Assembly (NCBI RefSeq): GCF_003268775.1
Contig: NZ_QLSU01000030.1
Coordinates: 48,879-112,878, forward strand
DNA: 64,000 bases
Direction: 5' to 3'
DNA from: Paraburkholderia unamae
GTDB lineage: Bacteria > Pseudomonadota > Gammaproteobacteria > Burkholderiales > Burkholderiaceae
The first letter of the stretch is position 1, and the number at the start of each line of letters is the position of its first letter. This document shows, in pieces, positions 1-9,078 of this stretch. The notes beneath the pieces are model-generated. The model worked only from the letters and a program-made list of their open reading frames with translations. It ran no database searches and was not told the origin of the DNA. A program made the translations under genes and the position numbers.

Positions 1-4
1 CGGT

Positions 5-982
5 TTGTTCAGCGCGAACCGGCGCCTGCCGCCCGAGCCGCTTACGGGCACCTTCGTTTCGAACCGGCGCGCGATCAATGTGCCCAAACCGGTGATCGCC
101 GTCCTCATCGCGATCGCCGCCGCGCTGCCGTTCGCGGTCTCTTCCGGCTACGTGTTGCAGACGCTCACGAACGCGTGGATCTACGGCCTGCTTGCGCTGA
201 GCCTCACGCTCGTGGCGGGCACGGTGGGGCAGATTTCGCTGGGTCACGCGGCGCTGCTGTTGATCGGCGCCTATGCCTCGGCGCTGCTCTCGGCCGATTT
301 CGGCTGGTCGCCCGCGTTGACCATCGTGCTCGCGGGGCTGCTGACGGCGGCGCTCGGCACGCTGCTCGTGTATCCGTCGTTCCGCCTGCGCGGCCATTAC
401 GTCTCGATCGCGACGCTCGGCATTGGCGAGATCGTGGGGCTCGTCGTGCTCAACTGGGACGGTCTCACACGCGGTCCCATCGGCGTGTCGGGCATCGCGC
501 CGCTCTCGCTGTTCGGCTGGACGCTCGACAGCGCGCGCTCGGTCTACTGGTTCACGCTCGCCGTGCTGATCGTGCTCGCGCTGCTGCAACTGCGGCTGCT
601 GCACTCGCATCTGGGCCGCACGTGGCGCGCGGTGCGCGAAGACGACGTGGCCGCGCGCGCCTATGGTGTCAAACCGAACCGTTACAAGGCGCTCGCGTTC
701 GCGTGGGGCGGCTTCGCGGCGGGCATAGGCGGCGGGATCGCCGCGCACCTGTACAGCTATATCAACTACCAGACCTTCGACTCGCAGGTCTCGATTCTCG
801 GGCTGACCATGGTGATTCTCGGCGGCCTGGGGAATGTTGCGGGCGCAATCATCGGCGCGACGGCGCTCATCAGCCTGCCCGAGCTGTTCCGCTTCGCCGC
901 GGAGTATCGCATGCTCGTGTACGGCGTCGTGCTTTTGCTGCTCGTGCGGTTCAGGCCTCAGGGCTTGTTCGGTTCGGTCTGA
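5..982 (+). CDS. livM: Branched-chain amino acid-type ABC transporter permease (LivM family), possibly 5'-truncated by the window edge
   Basis: Inner-membrane permease that, with a LivH partner not in this window, forms the channel of a HAAT-family importer. The protein is almost entirely hydrophobic with about eight to ten membrane segments. It carries the LivM-type loop with EDDVAARAYGV near residues 212-222, followed by KYKALAFA-like coupling residues (NRYKALAFAWG) that contact the ATPases. The only start visible is a TTG at 5, so the true start could lie outside the window; about 325 residues is normal for LivM. livG follows after 12 bases, so this is one operon with the two ATPases. The substrate cannot be read from sequence: many such systems in this group import aromatic acids, amides or urea rather than leucine. 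Confidence 0.9.
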   Translation: MFSANRRLPPEPLTGTFVSNRRAINVPKPVIAVLIAIAAALPFAVSSGYVLQTLTNAWIYGLLALSLTLVAGTVGQISLGHAALLLIGAYASALLSADFGWSPALTIVLAGLLTAALGTLLVYPSFRLRGHYVSIATLGIGEIVGLVVLNWDGLTRGPIGVSGIAPLSLFGWTLDSARSVYWFTLAVLIVLALLQLRLLHSHLGRTWRAVREDDVAARAYGVKPNRYKALAFAWGGFAAGIGGGIAAHLYSYINYQTFDSQVSILGLTMVILGGLGNVAGAIIGATALISLPELFRFAAEYRMLVYGVVLLLLVRFRPQGLFGSV

Positions 983-994
983 AGGGGAAACACC

Positions 995-1861
995 ATGTCC
1001 ACGAATGCCACGGCGAATGCCGAAATCCTCTTCGATGTGCGTAACGTCACGCGCCGCTTCGACGGGCTGACCGCCGTAGCGGGGGTGAGCTTTTCGATTG
1101 CGCGCGGCGAATGCGTGAGCGTGATCGGTCCGAACGGCGCGGGCAAGTCCACGCTCTTCAATCTGCTCGCGGGCGCCGACATGCCCAACGAAGGCGTGAT
1201 CCGCTTCGACGGCGAGGACGTCACGGGCTACGCGCCCGAGCAGCTTGCCGCGCGCGGCCTTGCGCGCACGTTCCAGCATGGCCGCGTGTTCGGCAACCTG
1301 AGCGTGCTCGACAACGTCTTGATGGGCGCGCATGCGCGCCTCGAAGTCGCGCGCCGTGGCTGGCCGGTTGCGGGCGCGGTGGCGGAACTGCTGCGCGCGT
1401 TGTTTCAGCCGCCCGCCGTGCGGCGCGCCGAGGCCGCGCTGCGCGCCGAAGCGCACGCGGTGATCGAGCGCTTTGGCGAGCGGCTCACGCCGCGTGTCGA
1501 CCAGCCCGCGCACAGCCTTTCCTATGCGAACCGGCGGCGCGTGGAGATCGCGCGCGCGCTGATGCTCGGCCCGCGCATCTTGCTGCTCGACGAACCGACC
1601 GCCGGCATGAACGAATCCGAAACGGCCGAAATGCTCGCGCTGCTGCTCGAACTCAAGCGAGAAGGGCTGACCATTCTGCTCATCGAGCACAAGCTCGAAC
1701 TCGTGATGACGCTGTCCGACCGCGTGCTTGTGCTCGACGAGGGCCGCGTCATCGCACAGGGCGCGCCGCACGAGGTGCGCCACGACCCCGCCGTGATCGA
1801 AGCCTATCTCGGCCATCGCCATGTGGGCGCCGACGACCTTTCGCGCGCGGTGGCCGTATGA
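995..1861 (+). CDS. livG: ABC transporter ATP-binding protein, LivG family
   Basis: First of two cytoplasmic ATPases of the importer. Walker A is GPNGAGKS near residues 46-53, and Walker B is ILLLDEPTAGMN followed by the switch histidine in LLIEHKLELV. The signature loop reads LSYANRRRVEIA rather than LSGGQ, the usual LivG-type degeneration. At 288 residues it is somewhat longer than the family norm of about 255, because of an insertion around residues 125-155. The start ATG at 995 is preceded by GAAGGGGAA. The stop overlaps the start of the next gene as ATGA, implying translational coupling. Confidence 0.93.
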   Translation: MSTNATANAEILFDVRNVTRRFDGLTAVAGVSFSIARGECVSVIGPNGAGKSTLFNLLAGADMPNEGVIRFDGEDVTGYAPEQLAARGLARTFQHGRVFGNLSVLDNVLMGAHARLEVARRGWPVAGAVAELLRALFQPPAVRRAEAALRAEAHAVIERFGERLTPRVDQPAHSLSYANRRRVEIARALMLGPRILLLDEPTAGMNESETAEMLALLLELKREGLTILLIEHKLELVMTLSDRVLVLDEGRVIAQGAPHEVRHDPAVIEAYLGHRHVGADDLSRAVAV

Positions 1862-2655
1862 GCGAGGCGCAAGTCATTCCACTTTTCAACGACCCGACCC
1901 GCGAACGCCGCACCATGACCACGCCGCTCCTGAAGCTCGACCGCATCGACACGTTCTATGGCCAGAGCCAGGTTCATTTCGGCGTGACGGTGGCGGTGCC
2001 GCGCGGCGAGATCGTCTGCCTGCTCGGCGGCAACGCAAGCGGCAAATCGACCACCATGAAGGTGATTCTCGGCCTGCACAAGGCGCGCGCGGGCACGGTG
2101 AGTTTCGACGGCGCACCGCTCGACGGGCTCGATACCGCACAGATCGTGCGCCGCGGCATTGCCTCCGTGCCCGAGGCGCGGCGGCTGTTCGGCGACATGA
2201 GTGTGCGCGAGAATCTGCTGATAGGTGCCTTCACGCGGCGCGACCGCGAAGGCATCGCGGAAGATTACGAGCGTATGCTCACCTTATTCCCGCGTGTGAA
2301 GGAGCGCCTCAACCAGCGCGCCGGCACGCTTTCGGGCGGCGAGCAGCAGATGCTCGCGATGGCGCGTGCGCTGATGAGCCGACCGAAGCTCGTGTGCATG
2401 GACGAGCCGACCATGGGGCTCTCGCCGCTTTACGTCGACAAGGTGCTCGACCTGATCCGCACGATCAACGCCCAAGGCGTGACGTTCTTCATGGTGGAGC
2501 AGAACGCGAGTCTCGCCTTGCAGATCGCGCATCGCGGCTACGTGCTGCAAACGGGGCGCGTGGTGCTCTCTGGCGAGGCTTCCGCGCTGCTTGCGGACGA
2601 GCGCATTCGCGACGCCTACCTGGGCGGCCCGCTCGCGGCGCAAACGGCGTCGTAA
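1858..2655 (+). CDS. livF: ABC transporter ATP-binding protein, LivF family
   Basis: Second ATPase of the importer. It has Walker A GGNASGKS, the ABC signature LSGGEQQMLAMARALM and Walker B LVCMDEPTMGLSP. The ATG at 1858 overlaps the livG stop (ATGA) and is preferred; an internal ATG at 1915 would give a protein closer to the usual LivF length, so the first 19 residues are uncertain. It ends the operon, and a strong hairpin follows at 2665-2698. Confidence 0.93.
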   Translation: MSEAQVIPLFNDPTRERRTMTTPLLKLDRIDTFYGQSQVHFGVTVAVPRGEIVCLLGGNASGKSTTMKVILGLHKARAGTVSFDGAPLDGLDTAQIVRRGIASVPEARRLFGDMSVRENLLIGAFTRRDREGIAEDYERMLTLFPRVKERLNQRAGTLSGGEQQMLAMARALMSRPKLVCMDEPTMGLSPLYVDKVLDLIRTINAQGVTFFMVEQNASLALQIAHRGYVLQTGRVVLSGEASALLADERIRDAYLGGPLAAQTAS

Positions 2656-2664
2656 CCGAAGGAG

Positions 2665-2698
2665 CAGGCGGCGCGCGAAAGCGTTCGTGCGCCGCCTG
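2665..2698. terminator. Inverted repeat between convergent livF and VOC genes
   Basis: A perfect 10-bp stem, CAGGCGGCGC (2665-2674) pairing with GCGCCGCCTG (2689-2698), with a 14-nt loop. It sits between the 3' ends of two convergent genes, so it can act on both strands. There is no long U tract, so factor-independent strength is uncertain. Confidence 0.6.
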
Positions 2699-2712
2699 GC
2701 ATTACGTTTCCC

Positions 2713-3570
2713 TCACGCCGCGCCGCCTTCCACGAAGCGCAGCGCGACACCCGCGGCATCGGCGGCGGCCACGCGCAGCGCGCCGTCCGCAGTCGTGGCG
2801 AAGGCAACGCCGTTGCGTTCGAACAGTTGCCGCAACGTGCTGAGCGAACGCACGCGCAGATCCAGCGCCACGTAACGCTCGCTCCCATCCTGGGTGACGG
2901 CAACCGCGCCATAACGGCGCTCGGCCTCCGCCGGCGTCACGAACTCGACGCTCGCGCGCCCGGCCTTCAGACGGTAACGATCCTCGCCGACCGGCTCGAT
3001 GACGCCGGGCCCGAACAGACGCTCATAGAGATCGGCGACCCGTTGCGGCGTGGGCGAAGCGACGACGAAGCCGACAATGTCGGTCACGCCGTTCGGATGC
3101 TCCCGGTCCTCGTCGCGCCATACGAGCTGCGGCGTGAAGTGATGGCAGAAAAACGTGCGGCCGTTGCGCACGAGTTCCGCGCCAAGACGCACGGTGCGAA
3201 AGCGCGCGTCCTGTGCGCCGCCTTCCAGTTGAACGGGCCGGAAGAATTCGGCGGGCGGCTCGACCGCAATGCCGCGCGCGGTGATCGCCTCATGCAGCGC
3301 GAACGAATCGTCGGTCTTGAACACGAGTCCCGAGAGGCCAAGCGGCGCATCGACAATGTCCGGGCGGTTCACGCGCTTGCCTGGCTCGAAGCCGAGCAGT
3401 TCCAGATAGTTTTCGCCGAAGATCGCGAGGTGATTGCTCGATCCGAGCGAGTGATGACCGCGCGCGGTCAGGGCAAAGCCCAGCTTGCGATAGATGTCCG
3501 ACGCCTGGTCGAGCTGATCCTTGACGTTGACGACGACGTGGTCGAGTACGGGGGCGGGGATGCGACTCAT
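2713..3570 (-). CDS. VOC-superfamily protein (glyoxalase-like domain)
   Basis: A 285-residue protein starting MSRIPAPVLDHVVVNVKD. The sequence fits two beta-alpha-beta-beta-beta modules of the vicinal oxygen chelate fold: the first around residues 5-130 (LDHVVVNVKDQLDQASDIYRKLGF), the second around 150-260 (DIVGFVVASPTPQRVADLYERLFG). Such proteins bind a metal and act as lyases, isomerases or dioxygenase-like enzymes, and nothing here fixes the substrate. The start at 3570 is chosen because the frame upstream is arginine-rich non-coding sequence. It stands alone, about 190 bases from aceE on the same strand. Confidence 0.8.
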   Translation of the reverse strand: MSRIPAPVLDHVVVNVKDQLDQASDIYRKLGFALTARGHHSLGSSNHLAIFGENYLELLGFEPGKRVNRPDIVDAPLGLSGLVFKTDDSFALHEAITARGIAVEPPAEFFRPVQLEGGAQDARFRTVRLGAELVRNGRTFFCHHFTPQLVWRDEDREHPNGVTDIVGFVVASPTPQRVADLYERLFGPGVIEPVGEDRYRLKAGRASVEFVTPAEAERRYGAVAVTQDGSERYVALDLRVRSLSTLRQLFERNGVAFATTADGALRVAAADAAGVALRFVEGGAA

Positions 3571-3724
3571 TGCAGCGTATTCCTCCAGTGTGCAGGGTGC
3601 GGAACGCATGCCACGAAGCCCGCTGCGATTCCGTTGGGTGGGAAAGACGCTCGAAAGTGTACTGACTGTTGTGCACGCCTTGAACCAAGCGATCGTGATT
3701 TGTTCAGCGCGATTTGGCAGAAGG

Positions 3725-3741
3725 CGGGGCCTTGCGCCCCG
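3725..3741 (-). terminator. Short GC hairpin after the E1 dehydrogenase gene
   Basis: CGGGGC (3725-3730) pairs with GCCCCG (3736-3741) around a 5-nt loop, 16 bases after the stop codon of the minus-strand dehydrogenase gene. No T run follows, so it is only a candidate terminator. Confidence 0.3.
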
Positions 3742-3757
3742 TCTCCCTCCCGATGGC

Positions 3758-6472
3758 TCAACGCTCCCACGTCGGCGCCGTCGGCGTGTTTTCCCTTGCA
3801 TATCGCTCGATCGCCGCCTTGAGCACGGTGCGCTCGATCGCGCCTTCGTCCGCGAGCGCGCCGAGCGCCGCAATCGCAATGGCGATTCGATCGACCTCGA
3901 AGAACTCGCGCAGGGCCGCGCGCGTGTCGCTGCGGCCAAAGCCGTCGGTGCCGAGCGTGACATAGCGCCGTGGCACGTAGGCGCGAATCAGTTCGGGCAC
4001 GGCGCGCACATAGTCCGTCGCCGCGACGACCGGGCCACGGGAGCCTTCGAGAACCGACGTCACATAGGGCGGCGTTCCAACCTCAGCCGCACTGAAGCGC
4101 CGATTCCGCTCGGCGGCGACGCCGTCGCGATGCAGTTCGGTGAAGCTCGTGACACTCCACACCGCCGCCTCGATGCCCCAGTCCTGCCTGAGCAGTTGCG
4201 CGGCCGCGAGCACTTCGCCGAGGATCGCCCCCGAGCCCAGTAACTGAACGCTTGCTTCGGTGCCTTGTGCGTCGTGAAGCGGGTAGATGCCTTTGAGCAC
4301 CCCCGCGCGCAGCGCTTCGAGATCGGCGGCCGGCGCGGAGGGTTGCGCGTAGTTCTCGTTGGTGACGGTCAGGTAATAAAACACGTCGCGCTGACGTTCG
4401 ACCATCTCCCGCATGCCTTCATCCATAATGAGCGCGACCTCGTAGGCGAACGCGGGATCGTAGGCCCGGCAGTTGGGCACCGTCGAGGCGGCGAGATGGC
4501 TCGTGCCGTCCTGATGCTGAAGTCCTTCTCCGCCCAGCGTCGTCTTGCCCGCCGTGGCGCCAATCAGAAAACCGCGCGCGCGCTGGTCCGCCGCCGCCCA
4601 GATCAGGTCGCCGATGCGCTGAAAGCCGAACATCGAGTAGTAGATGTAGCAGGGCAGCATCGGCAGATCGTGAACGCTGTACGACGTCGCAGCGGCGATC
4701 CACGACGAGATGGCGCCGGCTTCCGAAATGCCTTCCTCGAGGATCTGGCCGCCGCTGTCCTCGCGGTAGTACAGCATCGTGCCGAGGTCCTCCGGTTCGT
4801 ACAACTGACCAAGTGGCGAATAGATCCCGACCTGGCGGAACAGGTTGGCCATGCCGAAAGTGCGCGCCTCGTCTGCGACGATCGGGACGATGCGCGGCCC
4901 GAGCGTCGGGTCCTTCAGGAGACTGCCCAGCATGCGCACGACCGCCATGGTCGTGGACATTTCGCGGCCGTTGGCATCGAGCGAGAACTGCGCCCAGGAA
5001 GCGAGTTCGGGCACCGTCGGAACCGACGACGCGGCCTGTCGCCGCCGGGGCAGGTAGCCGCCGAGCGCCGCCCGGCGATCGTGGAGGTACTTCATCTCCG
5101 CACTCGTGGCGGCGGGCTTGTAGAAGCGCAATTGCTCGACGTCATCATCCGACAAGGGCAAGCGGAACCTGTCCCGGAACGCCTTGAGTTGCTCGACGTC
5201 GAGCTTTTTCTGCTGGTGCGTCGTCATCCGCCCCTGGCCGATCGGGCCCATGCCGAAACCCTTCATGGTCTTGGCGAGGATGACGGTCGGCTGGCCGCGG
5301 TGGCCGGTCGCCTTGTGATACGCGGCGTGGAGCTTGCGAACGTCGTGGCCGCCACGGCGCAGGCGGTCGATGTCGTCGTTGCTCAAATGGGCCGCCAGTG
5401 CCGCAAGCTCGGGGTTCTGGTTGAAGAATCGTTCGCGGTTGTACTGGCCGTCGTTCGCGGAGAAGGTCTGGAACTGGCCGTCCACAGTATTGGAAAAGGC
5501 GCGCAGCAACGCGCCGGTGCGATCGCGCGCGAACAGGGCGTCCCAGTCCGAACCCCAGAGCACCTTGATGACGTTCCAGCCCGCACCCGTGAATTGCGCT
5601 TCGAGTTCGTCGATGATGCGGCCGTTGCTGCGCACCGGGCCGTCGAGCCGCTGGAGATTGCAGTTGATCACGAAGACCAGGTTGTCGAGACCCTCGCGCG
5701 CGGCGAGCGACAACGCGCCGATCGATTCGGGCTCGTCCATCTCGCCGTCGCCGAAAAATCCCCAGACTCTGCGCTCATCGGTGGTCGAGAGGCCGCGATT
5801 CTGGAGATAGCGCATGAAACGCGCCTGGTAGATGGCATTGATCGGCCCGATCCCCATCGAACCCGTGGGGAACTGCCAGAAGTCCGGCATCAGCCACGGG
5901 TGCGGATACGAACACAGGCCCGGCCCCGCGATCTCCCGGCGGTAGTGTTCGAGATGGGTTTCGTCGAGAAAGCCTTCGAGATACGCCCGCGCGTAGACAC
6001 CCGGCGACGAATGCGGCTGGAAGTACACCAGGTCGCCTCCGCCCGCGGCGGTCGCACCGCGAAAGAAGTGATTGAAGCCGACTTCGAACAGGTCGGCCGC
6101 CGACGCGTAACTGGCGACGTGTCCGCCGAGTTCGCCATAGGCCCGGTTCGCGCGAACCACCATGGCCAGGGCGTTCCAGCGCAACGCCGCCGCAAGCCGT
6201 TCTTCCGTCTCCACGTCGCCCGGGTACGGGCCCTGTTGTTCGACCGGGATCGTGTTCACATAGGGCGTCTTGCTTGCGCGGGCCGTCGCGACGCCGCGCG
6301 ACAGCGCATGGGTGGCAAGGCGGTCGAACAGGTACTGCGCCCGGTCGAGGCCCACGTGCTGGATGACGCCGTCCAGGGCATCGAGCCACTCGGCGGTCTC
6401 GTGCGGATCACCGTCTTCCTTGCTTTGGGTAAGGGCCAGCAGCGACGCACCGCCGCTCGATAAATCGGTCAT
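3758..6472 (-). CDS. Homodimeric pyruvate dehydrogenase E1 component paralogue (AceE/MdeB-like)
   Basis: A 904-residue protein of the homodimeric 2-oxo-acid dehydrogenase E1 family: thiamin diphosphate-dependent decarboxylation of pyruvate or a close 2-oxo acid, then acyl transfer to the lipoyl domain of an E2. The ThDP motif is GDGEMDE at residues 241-247, followed by INCNLQRLDGPV. The substrate-facing FQPHSSPGVYARAYLEG segment near 151-167 and the C-terminal FGRSDTRAALREFFEVD segment are typical. No E2 or E3 gene is adjacent, unlike a normal aceEF operon. A divergent Lrp-family gene lies upstream, recalling the Pseudomonas mdeR-mdeA-mdeB (2-oxobutyrate) locus, but mdeA is absent. A role with a non-pyruvate 2-oxo acid is inference. 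Confidence 0.92.
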   Translation of the reverse strand: MTDLSSGGASLLALTQSKEDGDPHETAEWLDALDGVIQHVGLDRAQYLFDRLATHALSRGVATARASKTPYVNTIPVEQQGPYPGDVETEERLAAALRWNALAMVVRANRAYGELGGHVASYASAADLFEVGFNHFFRGATAAGGGDLVYFQPHSSPGVYARAYLEGFLDETHLEHYRREIAGPGLCSYPHPWLMPDFWQFPTGSMGIGPINAIYQARFMRYLQNRGLSTTDERRVWGFFGDGEMDEPESIGALSLAAREGLDNLVFVINCNLQRLDGPVRSNGRIIDELEAQFTGAGWNVIKVLWGSDWDALFARDRTGALLRAFSNTVDGQFQTFSANDGQYNRERFFNQNPELAALAAHLSNDDIDRLRRGGHDVRKLHAAYHKATGHRGQPTVILAKTMKGFGMGPIGQGRMTTHQQKKLDVEQLKAFRDRFRLPLSDDDVEQLRFYKPAATSAEMKYLHDRRAALGGYLPRRRQAASSVPTVPELASWAQFSLDANGREMSTTMAVVRMLGSLLKDPTLGPRIVPIVADEARTFGMANLFRQVGIYSPLGQLYEPEDLGTMLYYREDSGGQILEEGISEAGAISSWIAAATSYSVHDLPMLPCYIYYSMFGFQRIGDLIWAAADQRARGFLIGATAGKTTLGGEGLQHQDGTSHLAASTVPNCRAYDPAFAYEVALIMDEGMREMVERQRDVFYYLTVTNENYAQPSAPAADLEALRAGVLKGIYPLHDAQGTEASVQLLGSGAILGEVLAAAQLLRQDWGIEAAVWSVTSFTELHRDGVAAERNRRFSAAEVGTPPYVTSVLEGSRGPVVAATDYVRAVPELIRAYVPRRYVTLGTDGFGRSDTRAALREFFEVDRIAIAIAALGALADEGAIERTVLKAAIERYARENTPTAPTWER

Positions 6473-6634
6473 GACACAACTCCGGATGGGGGAAAACGGG
6501 TGTCTGAACTTGCTTGGGATCGTCGTGCCAGCTTACGCGCCGAGCCGCAGAATGTGCGTCTCTTTTGACTCCGGAATCGTTACCGTATAGTGTAGAAATT
6601 CCTTCAATCGGCTTGTTTGAGGAATTTGCGCACT

Positions 6635-7174
6635 ATGACTTCAGAACAGAAGTCCGGCCCCCGCCGGCTCGACCGCATCGACATCGCGATCTTGCAGCAG
6701 CTTCAGAAAGACGCTCGCATCACCAACGCCGAACTGGCGCGCGCCGTCAATCTTTCATCGACGCCGTGCTTCAATCGCGTGCGAACGCTGGAGCGGCTCG
6801 GGCTGTTCCGCCAGCAGGTCACGCTGCTGGACGCGGAAGCCCTCGGGCTGCATCTGAATGTGTTTATCCAGGTCAGCCTGGAGAAACAGGTGGAAGACGC
6901 GCTGAACCGCTTCGAAGAAGCGATCGCGGAACGGCCCGAGGTCATGGAGTGCTATCTGATGACCGGCGACGCCGATTACCTGCTGCGCGTCGTGATGCCC
7001 GACATGCAGAGCCTGGAACACTTCATCGTGCACTGGCTCACGAAAATTCCCGGCGTGTCGAATATCCGGTCGAGCTTCGCGCTCAAGCAGGTCCGCTACA
7101 AGACGGCGCTGCCGTTGCCGGCGAGCGGGATGGAACTCGTCGCGCGGCACGATGCGCCGATCGAGTGGACTTGA
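6635..7174 (+). CDS. Lrp/AsnC-family transcriptional regulator
   Basis: A 179-residue protein with the N-terminal AsnC winged HTH (LDRIDIAILQQLQKDARITNAELARAVNLSS, residues about 10-40) and a C-terminal RAM ligand-binding domain (VMECYLMTGDADYLLRV). The ATG at 6635 is chosen over an upstream frame extension because a GAGGA site lies at 6619-6623 and the preceding residues look non-coding. It is divergent from the E1 dehydrogenase, with about 160 bases shared, so it probably regulates that gene in response to an amino or 2-oxo acid (inference). Confidence 0.92.
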   Translation: MTSEQKSGPRRLDRIDIAILQQLQKDARITNAELARAVNLSSTPCFNRVRTLERLGLFRQQVTLLDAEALGLHLNVFIQVSLEKQVEDALNRFEEAIAERPEVMECYLMTGDADYLLRVVMPDMQSLEHFIVHWLTKIPGVSNIRSSFALKQVRYKTALPLPASGMELVARHDAPIEWT

Positions 7175-7191
7175 GCGTCTGATGCCGCGCG

Positions 7192-8097
7192 TTAGTCGCT
7201 GAGGAAACGGCCGAGGGCGGCGAGCACCTCACCGGGCGCGTCCTCGGGCAGCAGATGACCGCCAGGCAAGGCCTCGCCCCGCACGTTGTCGGCCCACCTG
7301 GACCACGTTTCGACCGGCGATGTTTTGCGCGCCGTCTGCTCCCGCTCGCTCCATAGCGCGAGCACCGGGCAGGCGAGCTTGCGTCCGGCGGCGAAGTCGC
7401 TCGTGTCGTGTTCGAGATCCTCGGCGACGGCGGCGCGATAGTCCTCGCATATCGCATGACGCACATCCGGGTTCCTGAACGCGGTTCGATACGCGTCAAG
7501 CGCCAACGGATCGATCCGGTCGAGCCCTCCCGCCATCTTCGCCAGCGCGGCGTCGATATAGGCGTCGGGGTCGGCCGCCAGCATCCGCTCGGGCAGATCG
7601 GCCGGTTGAGCCAGAAAGAACCAGTGCCAGGCGTTGAGCGCGAAAGCCTTGTCCACGCCGGCGAGCGCATCCATCGTCGGGATGACGGTCATCGAGGCAT
7701 ACGCGGCGACGCGCCGGGGGTGATCCAGGGCAAGCCGATACCCCGCGCGTGCGCCCCGGTCATGCCCGACCACCGCGAAGCGCTCGTGCCCGAGCGTGTC
7801 CATCAACGCCGCGAGCGCCGCCGCCACGCGGCGTTTGCTCCAACGCGGCGAGTCGTTGCGGGTGCGGCTCGCGCCGTATCCCGGCAGGTCGGGCACGACG
7901 ACGGTGTGCGACCTGGCGAGCGCGGGCGCGATCAGGCGCCAGGCAACGTGGGTTTGCGGATAGCCGTGCAACAGCAGCACCGGCGATCCGCTTCCGCCAA
8001 TCTTGCCGCGAAACGAGACATCGTCCGTCTCGACTTCGAGATCGGCGAAGCCTGGAAAGAAGACCTTCACCGTGGTGCGTTCGGCTTCGGGTGTCAT
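7192..8097 (-). CDS. Alpha/beta hydrolase, haloacetate dehalogenase-like
   Basis: A 301-residue cytoplasmic hydrolase. The nucleophile elbow is GHDRGAR with aspartate D113 as nucleophile and arginines R114 and R117, the arrangement known from fluoroacetate dehalogenases. The following WHWFFLAQP (H158, W159) matches the halide pocket of that group, and LPGGHLLPEDAP near the C-terminus supplies the catalytic histidine. The start at 8097 has an excellent AAGGAG site; the longer upstream frame overlaps the neighbouring gene. Many family members act on epoxides or esters instead, so dehalogenation is an inference from motifs. It is 25 bases downstream of another hydrolase on the same strand and likely co-transcribed. 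Confidence 0.85.
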   Translation of the reverse strand: MTPEAERTTVKVFFPGFADLEVETDDVSFRGKIGGSGSPVLLLHGYPQTHVAWRLIAPALARSHTVVVPDLPGYGASRTRNDSPRWSKRRVAAALAALMDTLGHERFAVVGHDRGARAGYRLALDHPRRVAAYASMTVIPTMDALAGVDKAFALNAWHWFFLAQPADLPERMLAADPDAYIDAALAKMAGGLDRIDPLALDAYRTAFRNPDVRHAICEDYRAAVAEDLEHDTSDFAAGRKLACPVLALWSEREQTARKTSPVETWSRWADNVRGEALPGGHLLPEDAPGEVLAALGRFLSD

Positions 8098-8122
8098 CAA
8101 TATCTCCTTGTCGCGCCGTGCG

Positions 8123-9037
8123 TCATTGCGCGGACGCCGTCCTGACGAATTCGGCCAGATCGCGATTGAAACGATCGGATTCCTCAATGAATGGCGCATG
8201 CCCCGACTCGGCGTACACCTTGGTGGCGATGCGCGGATTCAGCGCGCTCGCCCGCGCCAGCGTCGCGCGCGTATTGACCAGTGCATCGCGGCCGCCGTAG
8301 AGAAAGAGCAGCGGCACGCGCGCCTGGCCGACGCCTTCGGCGGCGAACACCGTCATCGTCGGAATTTCTCGCTGCATGTCCCACGACGCCATCGCCGCGT
8401 TCGCCACCAGGCGGTCGAACGTGTCCGGCTCCGGCTGACGGTTGAAGCACAGGCCGACGAACGTGCGCTCGCCGTCGAGATGCGTTTTCAGGTCGGGCGA
8501 ATTCATGTCTTCGTAGACCTGCGGGTGACTCACGAGTTGCTCGGGCGTGAGTTCGACCACGCCATCGACATACACGGCCCCGGCAATCTCACGATCGCCG
8601 TATGCCGCCAGGTAGTTCGATATCACCACGCCGCCAAGCGACCAGCCCACCAGCACGGGCTTGCGCGCGTGCGAGCCCTTGATGACCGCCGCGAGGTCGT
8701 CGCCCCAACGGCGGCCGTCGCGGTACGGCTCGGCGCCAGATGGTTTGTCCGATAGCCCGTGGCCGCGCAAATCGTACGTAATGATGCGGTATTGGCGCAA
8801 TGCGGGGCTTTGTACCTGCGCCTGCCAGTTCAGACGGCTGCCGAGCAGACCGTGAATCAGAATAACCGGAGGACCGTCAGGGTTACCGCTTTCCTGCACT
8901 GCCAGTTTCACCCCGTCGTTCGACGTGACCATGTAGCTGGCAGGGGCAGGGGCGGCGGCCGCGTCGGGCGGCGTGGCGAACAGCATGGCCGCCGTGATCG
9001 CGGCAAACGGCAATGAGGTGAGCATTCGGGCGCGCAT
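8123..9037 (-). CDS. Exported alpha/beta hydrolase
   Basis: A 304-residue alpha/beta hydrolase with an N-terminal signal peptide (RARMLTSLPFAAITAAMLFA, cleavage probably after the alanine-rich stretch near residue 29), so it is likely periplasmic. It has HGLLGS near the oxyanion hole, the serine elbow GWSLGG, and SGHAPFIEES carrying the catalytic histidine. The start at 9037 follows a GAGGAA site; the extra upstream codons lack signal-peptide character. Divergent from a MerR-type regulator gene, with a perfect palindrome between them, so it is probably the MerR target. Substrate unknown; an esterase or haloperoxidase-like enzyme is possible. Confidence 0.85.
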   Translation of the reverse strand: MRARMLTSLPFAAITAAMLFATPPDAAAAPAPASYMVTSNDGVKLAVQESGNPDGPPVILIHGLLGSRLNWQAQVQSPALRQYRIITYDLRGHGLSDKPSGAEPYRDGRRWGDDLAAVIKGSHARKPVLVGWSLGGVVISNYLAAYGDREIAGAVYVDGVVELTPEQLVSHPQVYEDMNSPDLKTHLDGERTFVGLCFNRQPEPDTFDRLVANAAMASWDMQREIPTMTVFAAEGVGQARVPLLFLYGGRDALVNTRATLARASALNPRIATKVYAESGHAPFIEESDRFNRDLAEFVRTASAQ

Positions 9038-9078
9038 GGTGCGTTCCTCAAGAGTGGACAGTGCGCCCAGTCTCAACC

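Noticed and set aside
4265..6463. A 732-codon open frame antisense to the E1 dehydrogenase gene
   Set aside because: It is the frame opposite a strongly biased high-GC gene, is rich in Arg/His/Val/Asp with no recognisable domain, and the sense strand encodes a clear AceE-family protein.
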